64,000 bases of DNA from Paractinoplanes aksuensis (GCF_024137025.1 NZ_JAMYJR010000048.1:1-64000), one strand, 5' to 3'. Numbered from the stretch's first letter, positions 7,057 through 16,025 are shown. Program-made: numbers and translations. The notes: generated by a model from the sequence alone, not told the origin.

Positions 7057-7806
7057 CTAGAGCCGGGCCATCACCTCGCGCGCCGCGCGGATCAGTTCGG
7101 CCGCGCGGGCCTGGGCCGCTTCAGCGCGGTCGAGCGTCTCCTGGTAGCGGTGCTGCCGCTTCACCTTCGGGTGCAGGGTCGACCGCAAGCGCCGGCTGCC
7201 GCTGGGGCGGCGGTCGATCCCGTACTCCTTGAGCAGTTCCCGCACTGCCTCGGCGCTCACGCCCTCCTGGTCGCCGATGCGCTGGCAGCTCAGTTCCTCG
7301 ATCTGATAGAGCCGGACCAGCCGCTCGCGGGTGAGGCGGCGGCGCAGGCGCGGGGCGGGGCCGGGACGGCCGGTCGAGAGGCGGTAGCGGGCGAGCCGGT
7401 AGCGCACCTGGCGCACGGTGGTGCCGGTCAGCGCGGCCACCTGGGCGGCGGTGAACCCCTCGCGGGTGATCCAGTCGCGCAGCAGGTGCTCGGGCAGCGG
7501 GTCCTCGGGCGAGCCGACCACGAAGTAGTTGCGGTCGGGCACCAGCACGGCCGCGGCGACCAGGCGCTCACGGACCGCGTCGGGCGGGATGCCGGTCTCG
7601 ACGGCGACCCGGGACGCGAGCATGCCGGCCCGCCACAGGCCGGTGAGACGTTCCTGCGACACGTACATCGTGGCGGCGGTGATGCCGTAGCGGCGGAGCC
7701 AGCCGTACCCGGCGGCCCGGCTCAGCCCGAGCCGGGAGCCGACCTCGGAGGCAGGGACGCTCTCGCGCAGCACCCATCGCTGGAGCTGATCCGGATCCGG
7801 ACGCAT
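7057..7806 (-). CDS. protein with four tandem helix-turn-helix units
   Basis: Predicted DNA-binding protein of 249 residues. Four similar HTH segments follow one another: SEVGSRLGLSRAAGYGWL (about residues 20-37), ASRVAVETGIPPDAVRERL (64-82), AAQVAALTGTTVRQVRYRL (120-138) and CQRIGDQEGVSAEAVREL (175-192). The C-terminal 55 residues are basic and then helical. No enzymatic domain is visible. The ATG at 7806 has a G-rich Shine-Dalgarno. It is divergent from the glycosylase gene and ends three bases after the nucleotidyltransferase stop. No characterised family was recognised. Confidence 0.75.
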   Translation of the reverse strand: MRPDPDQLQRWVLRESVPASEVGSRLGLSRAAGYGWLRRYGITAATMYVSQERLTGLWRAGMLASRVAVETGIPPDAVRERLVAAAVLVPDRNYFVVGSPEDPLPEHLLRDWITREGFTAAQVAALTGTTVRQVRYRLARYRLSTGRPGPAPRLRRRLTRERLVRLYQIEELSCQRIGDQEGVSAEAVRELLKEYGIDRRPSGSRRLRSTLHPKVKRQHRYQETLDRAEAAQARAAELIRAAREVMARL

Positions 7807-7845
7807 CGCTCACCCCCTGCCTCGCCATCATCGCGTGTTTTCCGG

Positions 7846-8466
7846 ATGTGCTTGGCTGTTCCGGTGAACGAATCCTGGCTCGATCTTCCCGCGGGCGCGG
7901 TCGACGAGGCCGCCCGCCTGCTGCTGGGGCGGCACGTCACGGCGAATCACGTCACCGTACGGCTGACCGAGGTCGAGGCCTACAGCGGTCTGGGCGAGGA
8001 TCCGGCCTCGCACGCGCACCGCGGCAAGACCAAGCGCACCGAGGTCATGTTCGGACCGGCCGGTTTCCTGTACGTCTATCAGATCTACGGCATGTACCTC
8101 TGCGCGAACATCGTCTGTGGCGAGGAGGGCCGCGCCGCCGCCGTGCTGCTGCGCGCGGGCGAGGTCGTCGACGGTCTCACGTACGCCCAGGACCGCCGCC
8201 CGGCCGCGCGCAAGCGCACCGACCTGGCCGCCGGGCCGGCCAAGCTCATGCAGGTGCTGGCGCTCGACCGCAGCGCCAACGGGACGTCCGTGGTCGACGG
8301 CACCGGCCCGCTCACCGTGACCGACGGCCCGGACACGCCGTTCGTGATCGAGGCCGGGCCGCGGGTCGGGGTCACCTCGGCCCACGACGTGCCCTGGCGC
8401 TTCTGGATCAAAGGCGACCCGACGGTCAGCACCTACCGGCGGCACACACCCCGGAAAGTGTCGTAA
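7846..8466 (+). CDS. 3-methyladenine DNA glycosylase (AAG/MPG type)
   Basis: Base-excision repair enzyme removing alkylated purines. The 206-residue product has the family landmarks: VRLTEVEAYSG (with the catalytic Glu), DPASHAHRGKTKR, MFGPAGFLYVYQIYGM and GPAKLMQVL. ATG at 7846 is used; a GTG at 7864 is an equally plausible start and would remove six residues. A longer frame from 7150 is an artefact of the antisense strand of the HTH gene. The RibD-like gene follows 20 bases downstream and may be co-transcribed. Confidence 0.9.
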   Translation: MCLAVPVNESWLDLPAGAVDEAARLLLGRHVTANHVTVRLTEVEAYSGLGEDPASHAHRGKTKRTEVMFGPAGFLYVYQIYGMYLCANIVCGEEGRAAAVLLRAGEVVDGLTYAQDRRPAARKRTDLAAGPAKLMQVLALDRSANGTSVVDGTGPLTVTDGPDTPFVIEAGPRVGVTSAHDVPWRFWIKGDPTVSTYRRHTPRKVS

Positions 8467-8486
8467 GGCGCTGCTACCAAGGAGGC

Positions 8487-9233
8487 ATGGAAAAGCCTCG
8501 CGTTGTCGTGTCCGTCACCACCACCGTCGACGGGCGGGTCAGCCTGCGCCGCGACCGTCCCCTGATGACCACCGAGGACGGCAAGGTCTGGGAGACGTTA
8601 CGGCCGCCCAGCGCTCAGGCCGTCGACGAGGCGCGCACGGCCCAGCTCGAGCGGCTCTACTCCCCCACCGTCACGCTCGAGGGCAGCGGGTCGATGGTGC
8701 CGCCGTCGGCCGGTCCGCTCACCGGGCTGCCACCGGCCGGCTCCGACGACGTGTACGACGACTTCCTGGCGGTCGAGGCCGAGCGCTGGTTCGCCGTGGT
8801 CGACGGCCGGGGCCGGGTGCGGTGGACGATGAAAGAGGCCGGCGGGCAACACCTGCTGGTGCTCGTCTCGCACGCGACGCCGGCCGCCTACCTGGCCTAT
8901 CTGCGCCGCGAGGGCATCAGTTACCTGGTCGCCGGCACCCAGCGGGTCGATCTGGGGGCGGCCCTGCGCCGGATGCGCTCGCGGCTGGGGGTCACCTGCG
9001 TGGTCTCCTCGGGCGGCGGCGGGATCAACGGCGCCCTGCTGCGGGCCGGCCTGGTCGACGAGATCCAGCTGGTCGTGCTGCCGGCCGCGATCGGCGGCGC
9101 CGGCACGCCGGGGCTGTTCGACGGGCCCGCGCTGGCCGACGGCGAGTTCCCGACCCGGCTGCGCCTGCTGTCCTCGCACACCGAGGCCGACGGCACGCTG
9201 TGGCTGCGCTACGACGTGGCCCGCTCTCGCTGA
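8487..9233 (+). CDS. RibD C-terminal/dihydrofolate reductase-like pyrimidine reductase
   Basis: NADPH-dependent reductase of the RibD C-terminal fold; the bacterial riboflavin enzyme reduces 5-amino-6-ribosylaminouracil phosphate. The 248 residues show VVVSVTTTVDGRVSL at the start, YLVAG in the middle, VVSSGGGGINGALLRAGLVDEI and the LFDGP region. No deaminase domain is fused, so it may act in riboflavin, deazaflavin-like or unrelated chemistry. AAGGAGG (8479-8485) is almost touching the ATG, an unusually short spacing; TACCAA six bases before that ATG could instead make the mRNA leaderless. Confidence 0.8.
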   Translation: MEKPRVVVSVTTTVDGRVSLRRDRPLMTTEDGKVWETLRPPSAQAVDEARTAQLERLYSPTVTLEGSGSMVPPSAGPLTGLPPAGSDDVYDDFLAVEAERWFAVVDGRGRVRWTMKEAGGQHLLVLVSHATPAAYLAYLRREGISYLVAGTQRVDLGAALRRMRSRLGVTCVVSSGGGGINGALLRAGLVDEIQLVVLPAAIGGAGTPGLFDGPALADGEFPTRLRLLSSHTEADGTLWLRYDVARSR

Positions 9234-9261
9234 AACGGCCACACCGGGGCGGCCGGGCCGA

Positions 9262-9267
9262 TACCGT
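9262..9267 (+). promoter_or_regulatory. leaderless -10 box of the 9274 gene
   Basis: TACCGT six bases before the ATG at 9274. No convincing -35 was found. Confidence 0.5.
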
Positions 9268-9273
9268 CCGGGC

Positions 9274-9828
9274 ATGATTCCCCAGCGCTGGATGCTCGTG
9301 TGCGCCGCGATGTGCTCCGCCGGCCTGCTGTGGTCGGCCGTGCTCATCGCCACCCTGATGGCCGGGGCGAGCCTGGTGCCGACCGGGGTCGCGGTCGGCG
9401 TGGCCGCGGCGCTGACGGTGCCCGGGGTGATCGCCGGCGTGATCGGCAACCGCTGGTACTACCGCACGACGCGCCCGCGCAGCCGGTGGAGCCTGACGTC
9501 GTGGGTGCCGCCGCACGTGCCGCACTGGGCGAGCATGCTGGCCGGGGTGTTGTTCTTCGCGTTCTGGCTGGCCGTGGTGGTGGCCTTCGCCGGGCTCGAC
9601 GGCACGACCGAGCTGCGCGACGGCCAGTACGTGCTGACCGTCGACGACCGCACCACGGTGGTGACCGAGTCCGACTACTCCCACCAGGGCGACCTCGAGC
9701 AGCAGATCTCGCTGGGTGTGCTGGGCGCGCTGGCCGTCGGGGGCACGTTTATGACCGGCGCCGTGGTGACCCATCACGCCGCGCCGCAGCCGACCGAGAC
9801 CCAGTCGGCCGGGCTACCGCTGGCCTGA
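9274..9828 (+). CDS. hypothetical four-helix membrane protein
   Basis: Product of 184 residues with membrane segments at about 8-29, 33-56, 86-107 and 144-166, and a hydrophilic loop at about 108-143 rich in Asp and Thr. No family recognised. The start is fixed by TACCGT six bases upstream. Its final 15 bases overlap the end of the convergent nucleotidyltransferase gene. Confidence 0.7.
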   Translation: MIPQRWMLVCAAMCSAGLLWSAVLIATLMAGASLVPTGVAVGVAAALTVPGVIAGVIGNRWYYRTTRPRSRWSLTSWVPPHVPHWASMLAGVLFFAFWLAVVVAFAGLDGTTELRDGQYVLTVDDRTTVVTESDYSHQGDLEQQISLGVLGALAVGGTFMTGAVVTHHAAPQPTETQSAGLPLA

Positions 9829-10566
9829 GTCGATCGCCCAGCGCAGGAACTCGTACGTCTCCCGCCCCCGCTCGGCCGGGTCGCTGTAGGCCGTCGGGTC
9901 GTCCGGGCGTTCGCGGATGCGCAGCGCGTCGAGGCCGAGGCGGCGCCAGCGCTCGTCCAGCTCGGCCACGATGTAGCGCCCGGCCCCGCTCTTCGAAGTC
10001 AGCTCGTCCTTGGCCAGCAGGTGGTGCAGACGGGCCACGCCCAGCACCACCCAGCCGACGGACGGCTCGTGCCGGCCCAGTTCGCCCAGGTCGCCGCCCT
10101 GTTCGATCTGGGTCAGGATCGAGCGCCAGTACGTGTCGAGGTTGTTCCGGGTGAACTCGCGCAGCTCGGCCCGGTCGGTGTGCACGGGTGGCAGCTCGCC
10201 CCGGATCACGACGGCCCGCTCGGCCAGCTCGTGCCAGGTCACCGGGTTGATGTCGATCCTGCCGTCGGGGTCGAACTCGCCCTGGAAGAAGACCGGCCGC
10301 CGCCCTACGGTCAGCGCCGAGACGGCCAGGTCGTCCGGCGCGCAGTGGAAGCCGTCGAAGACCAACTCAGGATGGCGGGCCTTGGTCGCCGCGTGCGCCT
10401 CGGCCAGCGCGGTGTGATCCGGCGGTTTGCTCCACACGCCCACGAAGTCGACGTCGCTGCCGGCGAAGAACTCGCCCCAGCAGATCGACCCGTGCAGGAA
10501 CAGCCCGGTCAGCGCCTCGGGCTGGCGGGCGTCGATCTCTTCCAGGAACGTACGGGCGACATCCAC
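9814..10566 (-). CDS. nucleotidyltransferase, AadA/ANT(3'')-like
   Basis: The 250-residue product contains the nucleotidyltransferase core HGSICWGEFFAGSDVDF (GS-x10-DxD) near residue 25, followed by a helical C-terminal domain like the DUF4111 domain of AadA-type enzymes. Known relatives adenylate streptomycin or spectinomycin, but many chromosomal homologues have no known substrate. The GTG at 10566 follows TAAGGT (10579-10574) by seven bases, indicating a leaderless mRNA. It lies 20 bases beyond the potC stop but has its own promoter. Confidence 0.75.
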   Translation of the reverse strand: MDVARTFLEEIDARQPEALTGLFLHGSICWGEFFAGSDVDFVGVWSKPPDHTALAEAHAATKARHPELVFDGFHCAPDDLAVSALTVGRRPVFFQGEFDPDGRIDINPVTWHELAERAVVIRGELPPVHTDRAELREFTRNNLDTYWRSILTQIEQGGDLGELGRHEPSVGWVVLGVARLHHLLAKDELTSKSGAGRYIVAELDERWRRLGLDALRIRERPDDPTAYSDPAERGRETYEFLRWAIDSGQR

Positions 10567-10573
10567 GCGGCGC

Positions 10574-10579
10574 ACCTTA
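10574..10579 (-). promoter_or_regulatory. leaderless -10 box of the AadA-like gene
   Basis: TAAGGT on the minus strand, seven bases before the GTG at 10566, placed within the gap after potC. Confidence 0.45.
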
Positions 10580-10586
10580 GCGAAAA

Positions 10587-11387
10587 TCAGGTACGGCTGG
10601 CGCCCGCTTCGGGGCCGGCGAGGCGCTGGGCCAGCCAGACCGGGAGCACCGAGAGCACGATCAGGACGGCCGCGACCACGTTGACGACCGGGGCCTGGTT
10701 GGGGCGGAACAGGTTGTTGAAGATCCAGATGGGCAGGGTCTGGATGCCGGGCCCGGCCGTGAACGTGGTCACGATGATTTCGTCGAACGACAAGGCGAAC
10801 GCCAGCAGCCCGCCGGCCAGCAGGGCCGAGCGCAGCATCGGGAACGTGATGTAGCGGAACGTCTGGAACGGCGACGCGCCCAGGTCGGCCGAGGCCTCCT
10901 CGAGGTTGACGCCGCTGCGGCGCAGCCGGGCCAGAACGTTGTTGTAGACGGTGACCACGCAGAACGTGGCGTGCCCGACGATCACCGAGAACAGGCCCTT
11001 GCCGATGCCGAGCGGCGCGATCACCGAGCGCCAGGCGCTGTCGAGGGCGATGCCGGTGACGATGCCGGGCAGCGCGATCGGCAGCACGACCAGCAGCGAC
11101 ACCGTGTCCCGGCCGAAGAACTGGAAACGCTGAACAGCAAAAGCAACCATCGTTCCCAGTACGAGAGCGATCGCGGTCGCGCCGAGGCCGGCCTTGACCG
11201 ACGTCCACAGGGCGTCTCGGGCGCCGCCGTTGCGCCACGCGGCCGACCACCACTGGGTGGTGAAGTCGTGCGGCGGCCAGCCGAACGTGCGATCGCCGTT
11301 GAACGAGTTGACCAGCACCAGCAGCAGCGGCACGTAAATGAAGAACAGGCCGAGCGCCATCACGGCCCGCAGAACCCACCGCGTCAC
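10587..11387 (-). CDS. potC: spermidine/putrescine ABC transporter permease
   Basis: Second inner-membrane subunit of a polyamine-type importer. The 266 residues carry six membrane helices and the EAA loop (EEASADLGASPFQTF) that contacts the ATPase. The GTG at 11387 overlaps the potB stop as GTGA, a four-base overlap typical of translational coupling. Last gene of the potADBC-type operon. The family also includes putrescine- and thiamine-type importers, so the substrate is inferred from the whole operon. Confidence 0.88.
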   Translation of the reverse strand: MTRWVLRAVMALGLFFIYVPLLLVLVNSFNGDRTFGWPPHDFTTQWWSAAWRNGGARDALWTSVKAGLGATAIALVLGTMVAFAVQRFQFFGRDTVSLLVVLPIALPGIVTGIALDSAWRSVIAPLGIGKGLFSVIVGHATFCVVTVYNNVLARLRRSGVNLEEASADLGASPFQTFRYITFPMLRSALLAGGLLAFALSFDEIIVTTFTAGPGIQTLPIWIFNNLFRPNQAPVVNVVAAVLIVLSVLPVWLAQRLAGPEAGASRT

Positions 11388-12223
11388 AGCTCCTCCAAGG
11401 CGCCCGAGCGGCGGACCGCGGTCAGGTAGACGACCATGATGATCACGGGAATGGTGGCGATGGCCGCCGCGAACGGCAGGTTGTTGGCCGCGCCCACGTT
11501 GGCGTACACCAGGTTGCCGATCATCTGGGTCTTGCCGCCGACGATCTGGACGGTGATGTAGTCGCCCAGCGACAGCGAGAACGTGAAGATCGAACCGGCG
11601 AAGATCGAGGGCACCAGGATCGGCAGCACCACCCCGCGGAACGTCTGACCGGCCCGCCCGCCCAGGTCGGCCGAGGCCTCGAGCAGCGAGTCGGGCAGCC
11701 GCTCGAGGCCGGCGTAGATCGGCAGGATCATGTACGGCAGCCACAGGTAGGTCAGCACGATGATCACCGCGATCAGGCCGTAGCCGGGCGTGCCGACCAC
11801 CGAGTCGAGGGGCCCGTCGTTGGCCAGCAGGACCCGCCAGGCGTACGCCTTGACCAGGTACGACGCCCACAGCGGGGTCAGGATGGCGATGACCAGCCAG
11901 TGCCTCGCGCGGGGTGAGGCGACCTTGGCCATGTAGTAGGCCATCGGCAGGGCCAGGGCAACACAGATCAGGGTGACCGCGACGGCCACCCCGAGGCTGC
12001 GCAGCGTGACATTGCGATAGACCTCCTCGGTGACGATGGTCCGGAAGTTCTGCAGCGAGAACTCCCGGACCACCTCGCCGGTGAAGCCGTTGACGGTCCA
12101 GAACGCCGACAGGAACAGCACGGCCAGCGCGCCCAGATACGCCACGCCCAGCCACAGCAGGGGCGCCGAGAGCAGAGCGGCCAGCTGCCACCGCCGGCGT
12201 CCTATCCCTTGATCGTCGTCCAC
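11384..12223 (-). CDS. potB: spermidine/putrescine ABC transporter permease
   Basis: First permease of the importer, 279 residues and six membrane segments, with the EAA loop LLEASADLGGRAGQTF. The GTG at 12223 lies inside the end of potD (22-base overlap); no better start with a Shine-Dalgarno is seen. It pairs with potC as a heterodimer. Confidence 0.87.
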   Translation of the reverse strand: MDDDQGIGRRRWQLAALLSAPLLWLGVAYLGALAVLFLSAFWTVNGFTGEVVREFSLQNFRTIVTEEVYRNVTLRSLGVAVAVTLICVALALPMAYYMAKVASPRARHWLVIAILTPLWASYLVKAYAWRVLLANDGPLDSVVGTPGYGLIAVIIVLTYLWLPYMILPIYAGLERLPDSLLEASADLGGRAGQTFRGVVLPILVPSIFAGSIFTFSLSLGDYITVQIVGGKTQMIGNLVYANVGAANNLPFAAAIATIPVIIMVVYLTAVRRSGALEEL

Positions 12224-13401
12224 GCCTGCGTCCAGGCCGCGTAGTCCTTGCAGGTGACGTCGGTCCGCCCGTCGACGCACTGGGCGAGCGGGGTGGTCCA
12301 GTACCAGACCTGGTCGAAGTACGCCTCGTCCTCGGCGTGGAACGTCTGGCAGTGCTCCTTGTCGGCGGTCTGCGCGCACGACAACTTGTTCGACGGCGCC
12401 TCGCCGAACCACTCGGCCACCCCGGCGTTGGCCTTGGGCGAGATGATGTGGTTCATCCACAGGTAGCCGCAGTTCGGGTGCTTGGCCTTGGACGAGATCA
12501 TCCACGTGTCGGACCACCCGGTCGCGCCCTCGGTGGGCAGGATCGCCTCGACCGGCGCCTTGTCGGCCGCGGCCAGGTTGGCGATGACCTGCCAGGTGGT
12601 GCCGAGCACGGAGTCGCCGCTCTTGAAGGCCTGCACCTCTTTGGTGTAGTCCGACCAGTACTCGCCGATCAGTTCGTTCTGCTCGGTCAGCAGGTCGGTG
12701 GCCGCCTTGAACTGCGTGTCGTCCAGGGCGTACGGGTTCTTGATGTCGAGGTCGGGCTTGGTCTTCATGAGATAGAGCGCCGCGTCGGCGATGTAGATCG
12801 GGGAATCGTACGCGGTGATCTTGCCTTTGTAGGGCGAGTTGGGGTCGAAGACCGCACTCCACGAGGTCGGCGCCGGTTTGACCGTGTCGGTGCGGTACAT
12901 GAGCAGGTTGGCACCCCGGCCGTGCGGCACGCCGTAAGCAGCGCCGTCGACCGAGTTCCACTGCTTGTTCTTGAGGCCCTCGAAGACGTCCTGGTAGTTG
13001 GCGATCAGATCGGTGTTGACCGGGGCCACGTCGCCGCCGTAGATCAGCCGCAGCGAGGCGTCGCCCGAGGCCGAGACCACGTCGTACTCGCCGGTCTTCA
13101 TCAGCGCGACCATCTCGTCCGAGGTGCCCGCGACCTTCGTGTTGACCTGGCAGCCGGTTTCTTTCTCGAAGTCCGAGACCCAGTCCACCTTGGGGTCGGT
13201 GGAACCGTCCTCGACGTAACCGGCCCAGGCGATCACGTTGACCGTGCCCTCGCCCGCGCCGACCGCGGCCAGCTTGTCGATCTTCGGGACGCTCATGCCG
13301 CCCGGACCGGAGCCGCTGTCGCCGCCGCCGTCGTCGCCACCGCACCCGGCGAGCGCGAGCACACCCGCCGCCAGAACCGCTGTGAGAGCTCTATGCCGCA
13401 C
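12202..13401 (-). CDS. potD: polyamine-binding lipoprotein
   Basis: Extracellular solute-binding protein of the importer, anchored as a lipoprotein. The 399-residue product starts VRHRALTAVLAAGVLALAG|C with lipobox LAGC at about residue 22 and then a Gly/Asp-rich linker. The mature part has the PotD/PotF-type fold (NVIAWAGYVEDG, YDVVSASGDASL, ISPKANAGVAEWF). The start is decided by GGAGGAAA six bases before the GTG at 13401; an upstream ATG at 13425 has no such site. It overlaps the potA end by 11 bases. Confidence 0.9.
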   Translation of the reverse strand: MRHRALTAVLAAGVLALAGCGGDDGGGDSGSGPGGMSVPKIDKLAAVGAGEGTVNVIAWAGYVEDGSTDPKVDWVSDFEKETGCQVNTKVAGTSDEMVALMKTGEYDVVSASGDASLRLIYGGDVAPVNTDLIANYQDVFEGLKNKQWNSVDGAAYGVPHGRGANLLMYRTDTVKPAPTSWSAVFDPNSPYKGKITAYDSPIYIADAALYLMKTKPDLDIKNPYALDDTQFKAATDLLTEQNELIGEYWSDYTKEVQAFKSGDSVLGTTWQVIANLAAADKAPVEAILPTEGATGWSDTWMISSKAKHPNCGYLWMNHIISPKANAGVAEWFGEAPSNKLSCAQTADKEHCQTFHAEDEAYFDQVWYWTTPLAQCVDGRTDVTCKDYAAWTQAWTTIKG

Positions 13402-14392
13402 GGTTTCCTCCGATCTCGATGACATGTTCCTGCTGCCAGGTGAGCTGTACGCGTTCCCCCCGCTGCGCTTTTCCGGTACGGCGGTTCTGTTCGACCACGA
13501 CCATCCGGGCCCCGGCGTCGAGGTCGACGACGAAGCGCGTGACCGGGCCGGCGTAGATGACCTCGCTGACGGTGCCCGGCGCGCCCTCGGCCCCGATGGT
13601 GATCTTCTCCGGGCGTACGGAGAAGGTGCCGTCACGGCCGGTCAGCGAGCGCGCGGCCGCGCCGGTGAGCAGGTTGGACGTACCGACGAAACCGGCCACG
13701 AACGGTGTCGCGGGTTGCTCGTAGACCGCCTCCGGCGTACCGACCTGGGCGATCCGGCCGGCGTCGAACACGGCCACCCGGTCGCTCATGGTCAGCGCCT
13801 CGTCCTGGTCGTGGGTGACGAAGACGAACGTGATGCCGACGTCGCGCTGGATCTGCTTGAGCTCGACCTGCATCTGCTCGCGCAGCTTGAGGTCGAGCGC
13901 GCCCAGCGGCTCGTCCAGCAGCAGCACCTTGGGCCGGTTGACCAGGGCCCGGGCCAGGGCCACCCGTTGCCGTTGCCCGCCCGACATCGCGCTCGGCTTC
14001 CGGCCGCCGAAGCCGGCGAGCTGGACGGCCTCGAGAGCCTGCTCCGCCCGGGCTCGGCGCTCCCGGCGCGGCACCTTGCGCACCTTCAACCCGTACTCGA
14101 CGTTCTCGATCACGCTGAGGTGCGGGAACAGCGCGTAGTCCTGGAAGACCGTGTTCACGTCGCGTTCGTACGCCGGCAGTCGCGTCACGTCACGGCCGCC
14201 GAGCGCCACGGTGCCCGCGGTCGGCCGGTCGAAGCCGGCGATCATGCGCAGCACGGTGGTCTTGCCCGACCCGGACGGCCCGAGCATCGAGAAGAACTCC
14301 CCGTCGGTGATCTCGAGATCGATCCCGGCCACCGCCTCGACCGGGCCGAACGTCTTGCGGAGCCCGGACAACCGGATCGCGGGGGTGCTCAT
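13391..14392 (-). CDS. potA: polyamine ABC transporter ATP-binding protein
   Basis: Cytoplasmic ATPase energising the importer. The 333-residue protein has Walker A GPSGSGKTT, Q-loop VFQDYALFP, signature SGGQRQR, Walker B LLLDEPLGALD, the His switch VTHDQ and a C-terminal TOBE domain (about residues 265-330). It leads the operon potA-potD-potB-potC. The ATG at 14392 follows TACGGT by six bases, so translation should start at the 5' end of the transcript. Confidence 0.92.
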   Translation of the reverse strand: MSTPAIRLSGLRKTFGPVEAVAGIDLEITDGEFFSMLGPSGSGKTTVLRMIAGFDRPTAGTVALGGRDVTRLPAYERDVNTVFQDYALFPHLSVIENVEYGLKVRKVPRRERRARAEQALEAVQLAGFGGRKPSAMSGGQRQRVALARALVNRPKVLLLDEPLGALDLKLREQMQVELKQIQRDVGITFVFVTHDQDEALTMSDRVAVFDAGRIAQVGTPEAVYEQPATPFVAGFVGTSNLLTGAAARSLTGRDGTFSVRPEKITIGAEGAPGTVSEVIYAGPVTRFVVDLDAGARMVVVEQNRRTGKAQRGERVQLTWQQEHVIEIGGNRAA

Positions 14393-14398
14393 AGCAGG

Positions 14399-14427
14399 AC
14401 CGTAGAGCCGGAACTGATCGTGGTAAA
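14399..14427 (-). promoter_or_regulatory. promoter of the potADBC operon
   Basis: On the minus strand TTTACC (14427-14422), 17 bases, TACGGT (14404-14399), then six bases to the potA ATG. It shares a 90-base gap with the divergent PucR gene. Confidence 0.6.
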
Positions 14428-14469
14428 CGGACAGCGGCCCAGTCCTTACGCGAGCGCGTTGTGCAGTCG

Positions 14470-14475
14470 TACAGT
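14470..14475 (+). promoter_or_regulatory. leaderless -10 box of the PucR-type gene
   Basis: TACAGT six bases before the ATG at 14482; this decides that start over the in-frame GTG at 14461. Confidence 0.55.
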
Positions 14476-14481
14476 GCGCGC

Positions 14482-15504
14482 ATGACACCGCGGGCGGATC
14501 TGCTCGACGACTACGACACCCTGGCCCGGTCGCTGCTGTCGGGCCGCGGGCTGGGGGCGCTGATCGCCGCGCTGCACCAGGTTCTCGGGGCGTCCACGAT
14601 GGTCCGCGACCGGTACGGGCGGGTGCTGGCCACCGCGCCGGCCGGGGCGACCTGGCCCACCGTTCCGGCCGGGCTGCCGGTCAGCGTGGAGGACACCGTG
14701 GTGGCGTACCTCTGTTGTGGCCGGCCGCGGCGGGCCGCGGACGTTTTGCCGTACGCGGTGTCGCTGGTCGGTCTGGAACTGCGGCGCCACCAGGCCGAAC
14801 TGGCCGGGCAGCGCCGGCTCGCGGGCCAGGTGCTCGAGGACCTGCTGCGCGGCTCGATCGCCACCGGCGAGGCCGAACGGCGCCTGGCCCCCTTCGGGAT
14901 CCGGCCCGAGGACGAACACGCCCTGCTCGTGGCCGAAGTGGACGACGGCGCCGGCCTGGCCTCGAGCCCGCCGCTGACCGGCGCCACCACCGCCGTGCTG
15001 CACGACTGCCTGGTCGCGGTGCTCGAACCGGGCCGGTCGGCCCACGCCGCCGGGGCCGAGCTGAGCACCGGCCTGGCCCGGCACGGCGAGGTGCGGGTCG
15101 GCATCGGCGGCTGGTACCCCGGCCTCAGCGGACTGCGGCGCAGCTACTACGAGGCGTACGAGGCGATGACCCGCGGTCCCGGGCTGAACGAGCGCGCCCC
15201 GGTCAGCCTGTCCGGCCTGCTGCTCTCGGGCGACGACGGCCCGCTGCGCGACCTGGCCCGCGACGTGCTGCGCCCGCTGCGCGACTTCGACGCCACCCAC
15301 GCCGGCGCCCTGGTCACAACGCTGCGCGCCTACCTGGACGCGGACGGCTCGGTGGCCACGGTCGCGGCCCGCCTGATCGTCCACCGCAACACGGTCCGCT
15401 ACCGCATCGACCAGATCGAACGCCTGACCGGCCGTTCCCTGGCCCGCACCGCCGACCGGGTACAGCTTTGGCTGGCCCTGGCCGCCGCCCACCTCGACCA
15501 CTGA
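14482..15504 (+). CDS. PucR/CdaR-family transcriptional regulator
   Basis: The 340-residue product has an N-terminal sensor-like region, a central GGDEF-like degenerate segment and a C-terminal PucR helix-turn-helix (SVATVAARLIVHRNTVRYRI, about residues 292-311). PucR-type proteins often activate neighbouring nitrogen or polyamine genes. Its divergence from potADBC with only 90 bases between suggests control of polyamine uptake, which is inference from position. Confidence 0.85.
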   Translation: MTPRADLLDDYDTLARSLLSGRGLGALIAALHQVLGASTMVRDRYGRVLATAPAGATWPTVPAGLPVSVEDTVVAYLCCGRPRRAADVLPYAVSLVGLELRRHQAELAGQRRLAGQVLEDLLRGSIATGEAERRLAPFGIRPEDEHALLVAEVDDGAGLASSPPLTGATTAVLHDCLVAVLEPGRSAHAAGAELSTGLARHGEVRVGIGGWYPGLSGLRRSYYEAYEAMTRGPGLNERAPVSLSGLLLSGDDGPLRDLARDVLRPLRDFDATHAGALVTTLRAYLDADGSVATVAARLIVHRNTVRYRIDQIERLTGRSLARTADRVQLWLALAAAHLDH

Positions 15505-16025
15505 TCATTCGAAGACGAGCCGGTTCGTGTAAGGGTTGATCGTCGTGACGCCGGTGGCGGTGCGTACTTCCAGCTTGCAGCCGGTGGGGTCGCCGCGGTC
15601 GCTGGGCCACCAGGCGCCCCAGATGCCGTTGCGCAGGCTGGCCGTGATGCGCAGGCCGTTGGTCAGCAGCAGGTCGACGCCGGTGACGGCGGGGCCGCTC
15701 AGGCCGTACACCTGGAAGGGTTGGAGGTCGGGGCCGCCGGGGGCGGAGTTTCGAGTGTGCCGCCCAGCACCAGGACGTCGCTGCCCTTGGGCGGGGTGAA
15801 CGGGGGCGGTCAGCGGGGCGCGGCCTGCGGGACGGCGGTCCACGGGGCGTTGTTCTCGGGCACCGGATCGGGGCGCACGGCCACCGCGACGACCACGGTG
15901 GCGAGGACGGCCGCGGCGATAAGGCTCTTGCGTACGACCGTTCCGGGTTCGGGGTCCGGGGTCACCAGGACGCGGCGGAGGTCGGCGTGACGCTGCGGGT
16001 CCAGGCGGGTGCGGAGCTCGGTCAT
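15505..16025 (-). pseudogene. broken membrane partner of an ECF sigma factor
   Basis: Two out-of-frame pieces make one recognisable gene. The first, from ATG 16025, reads MTELRTRLDPQRHADLRRVL and a single membrane helix (about residues 32-50) before a stop at 15810. The second, ending at 15505, gives PFQVYGLSGPAVTGVDLLL and ends NPYTNRLVFE. Between them the coding sense continues in other frames (TPPKGSDVLVLGG). The type, a short protein with one helix following a sigma gene, fits the anti-sigma-like partners of actinomycete ECF factors. It is probably not functional. Confidence 0.6.

Noticed and set aside
6469..10566. Aminoglycoside resistance island from two adenylyltransferase-like genes
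   Set aside because: Both resemble chromosomal nucleotidyltransferases of unknown role; no mobile element or base composition change marks them as acquired resistance.
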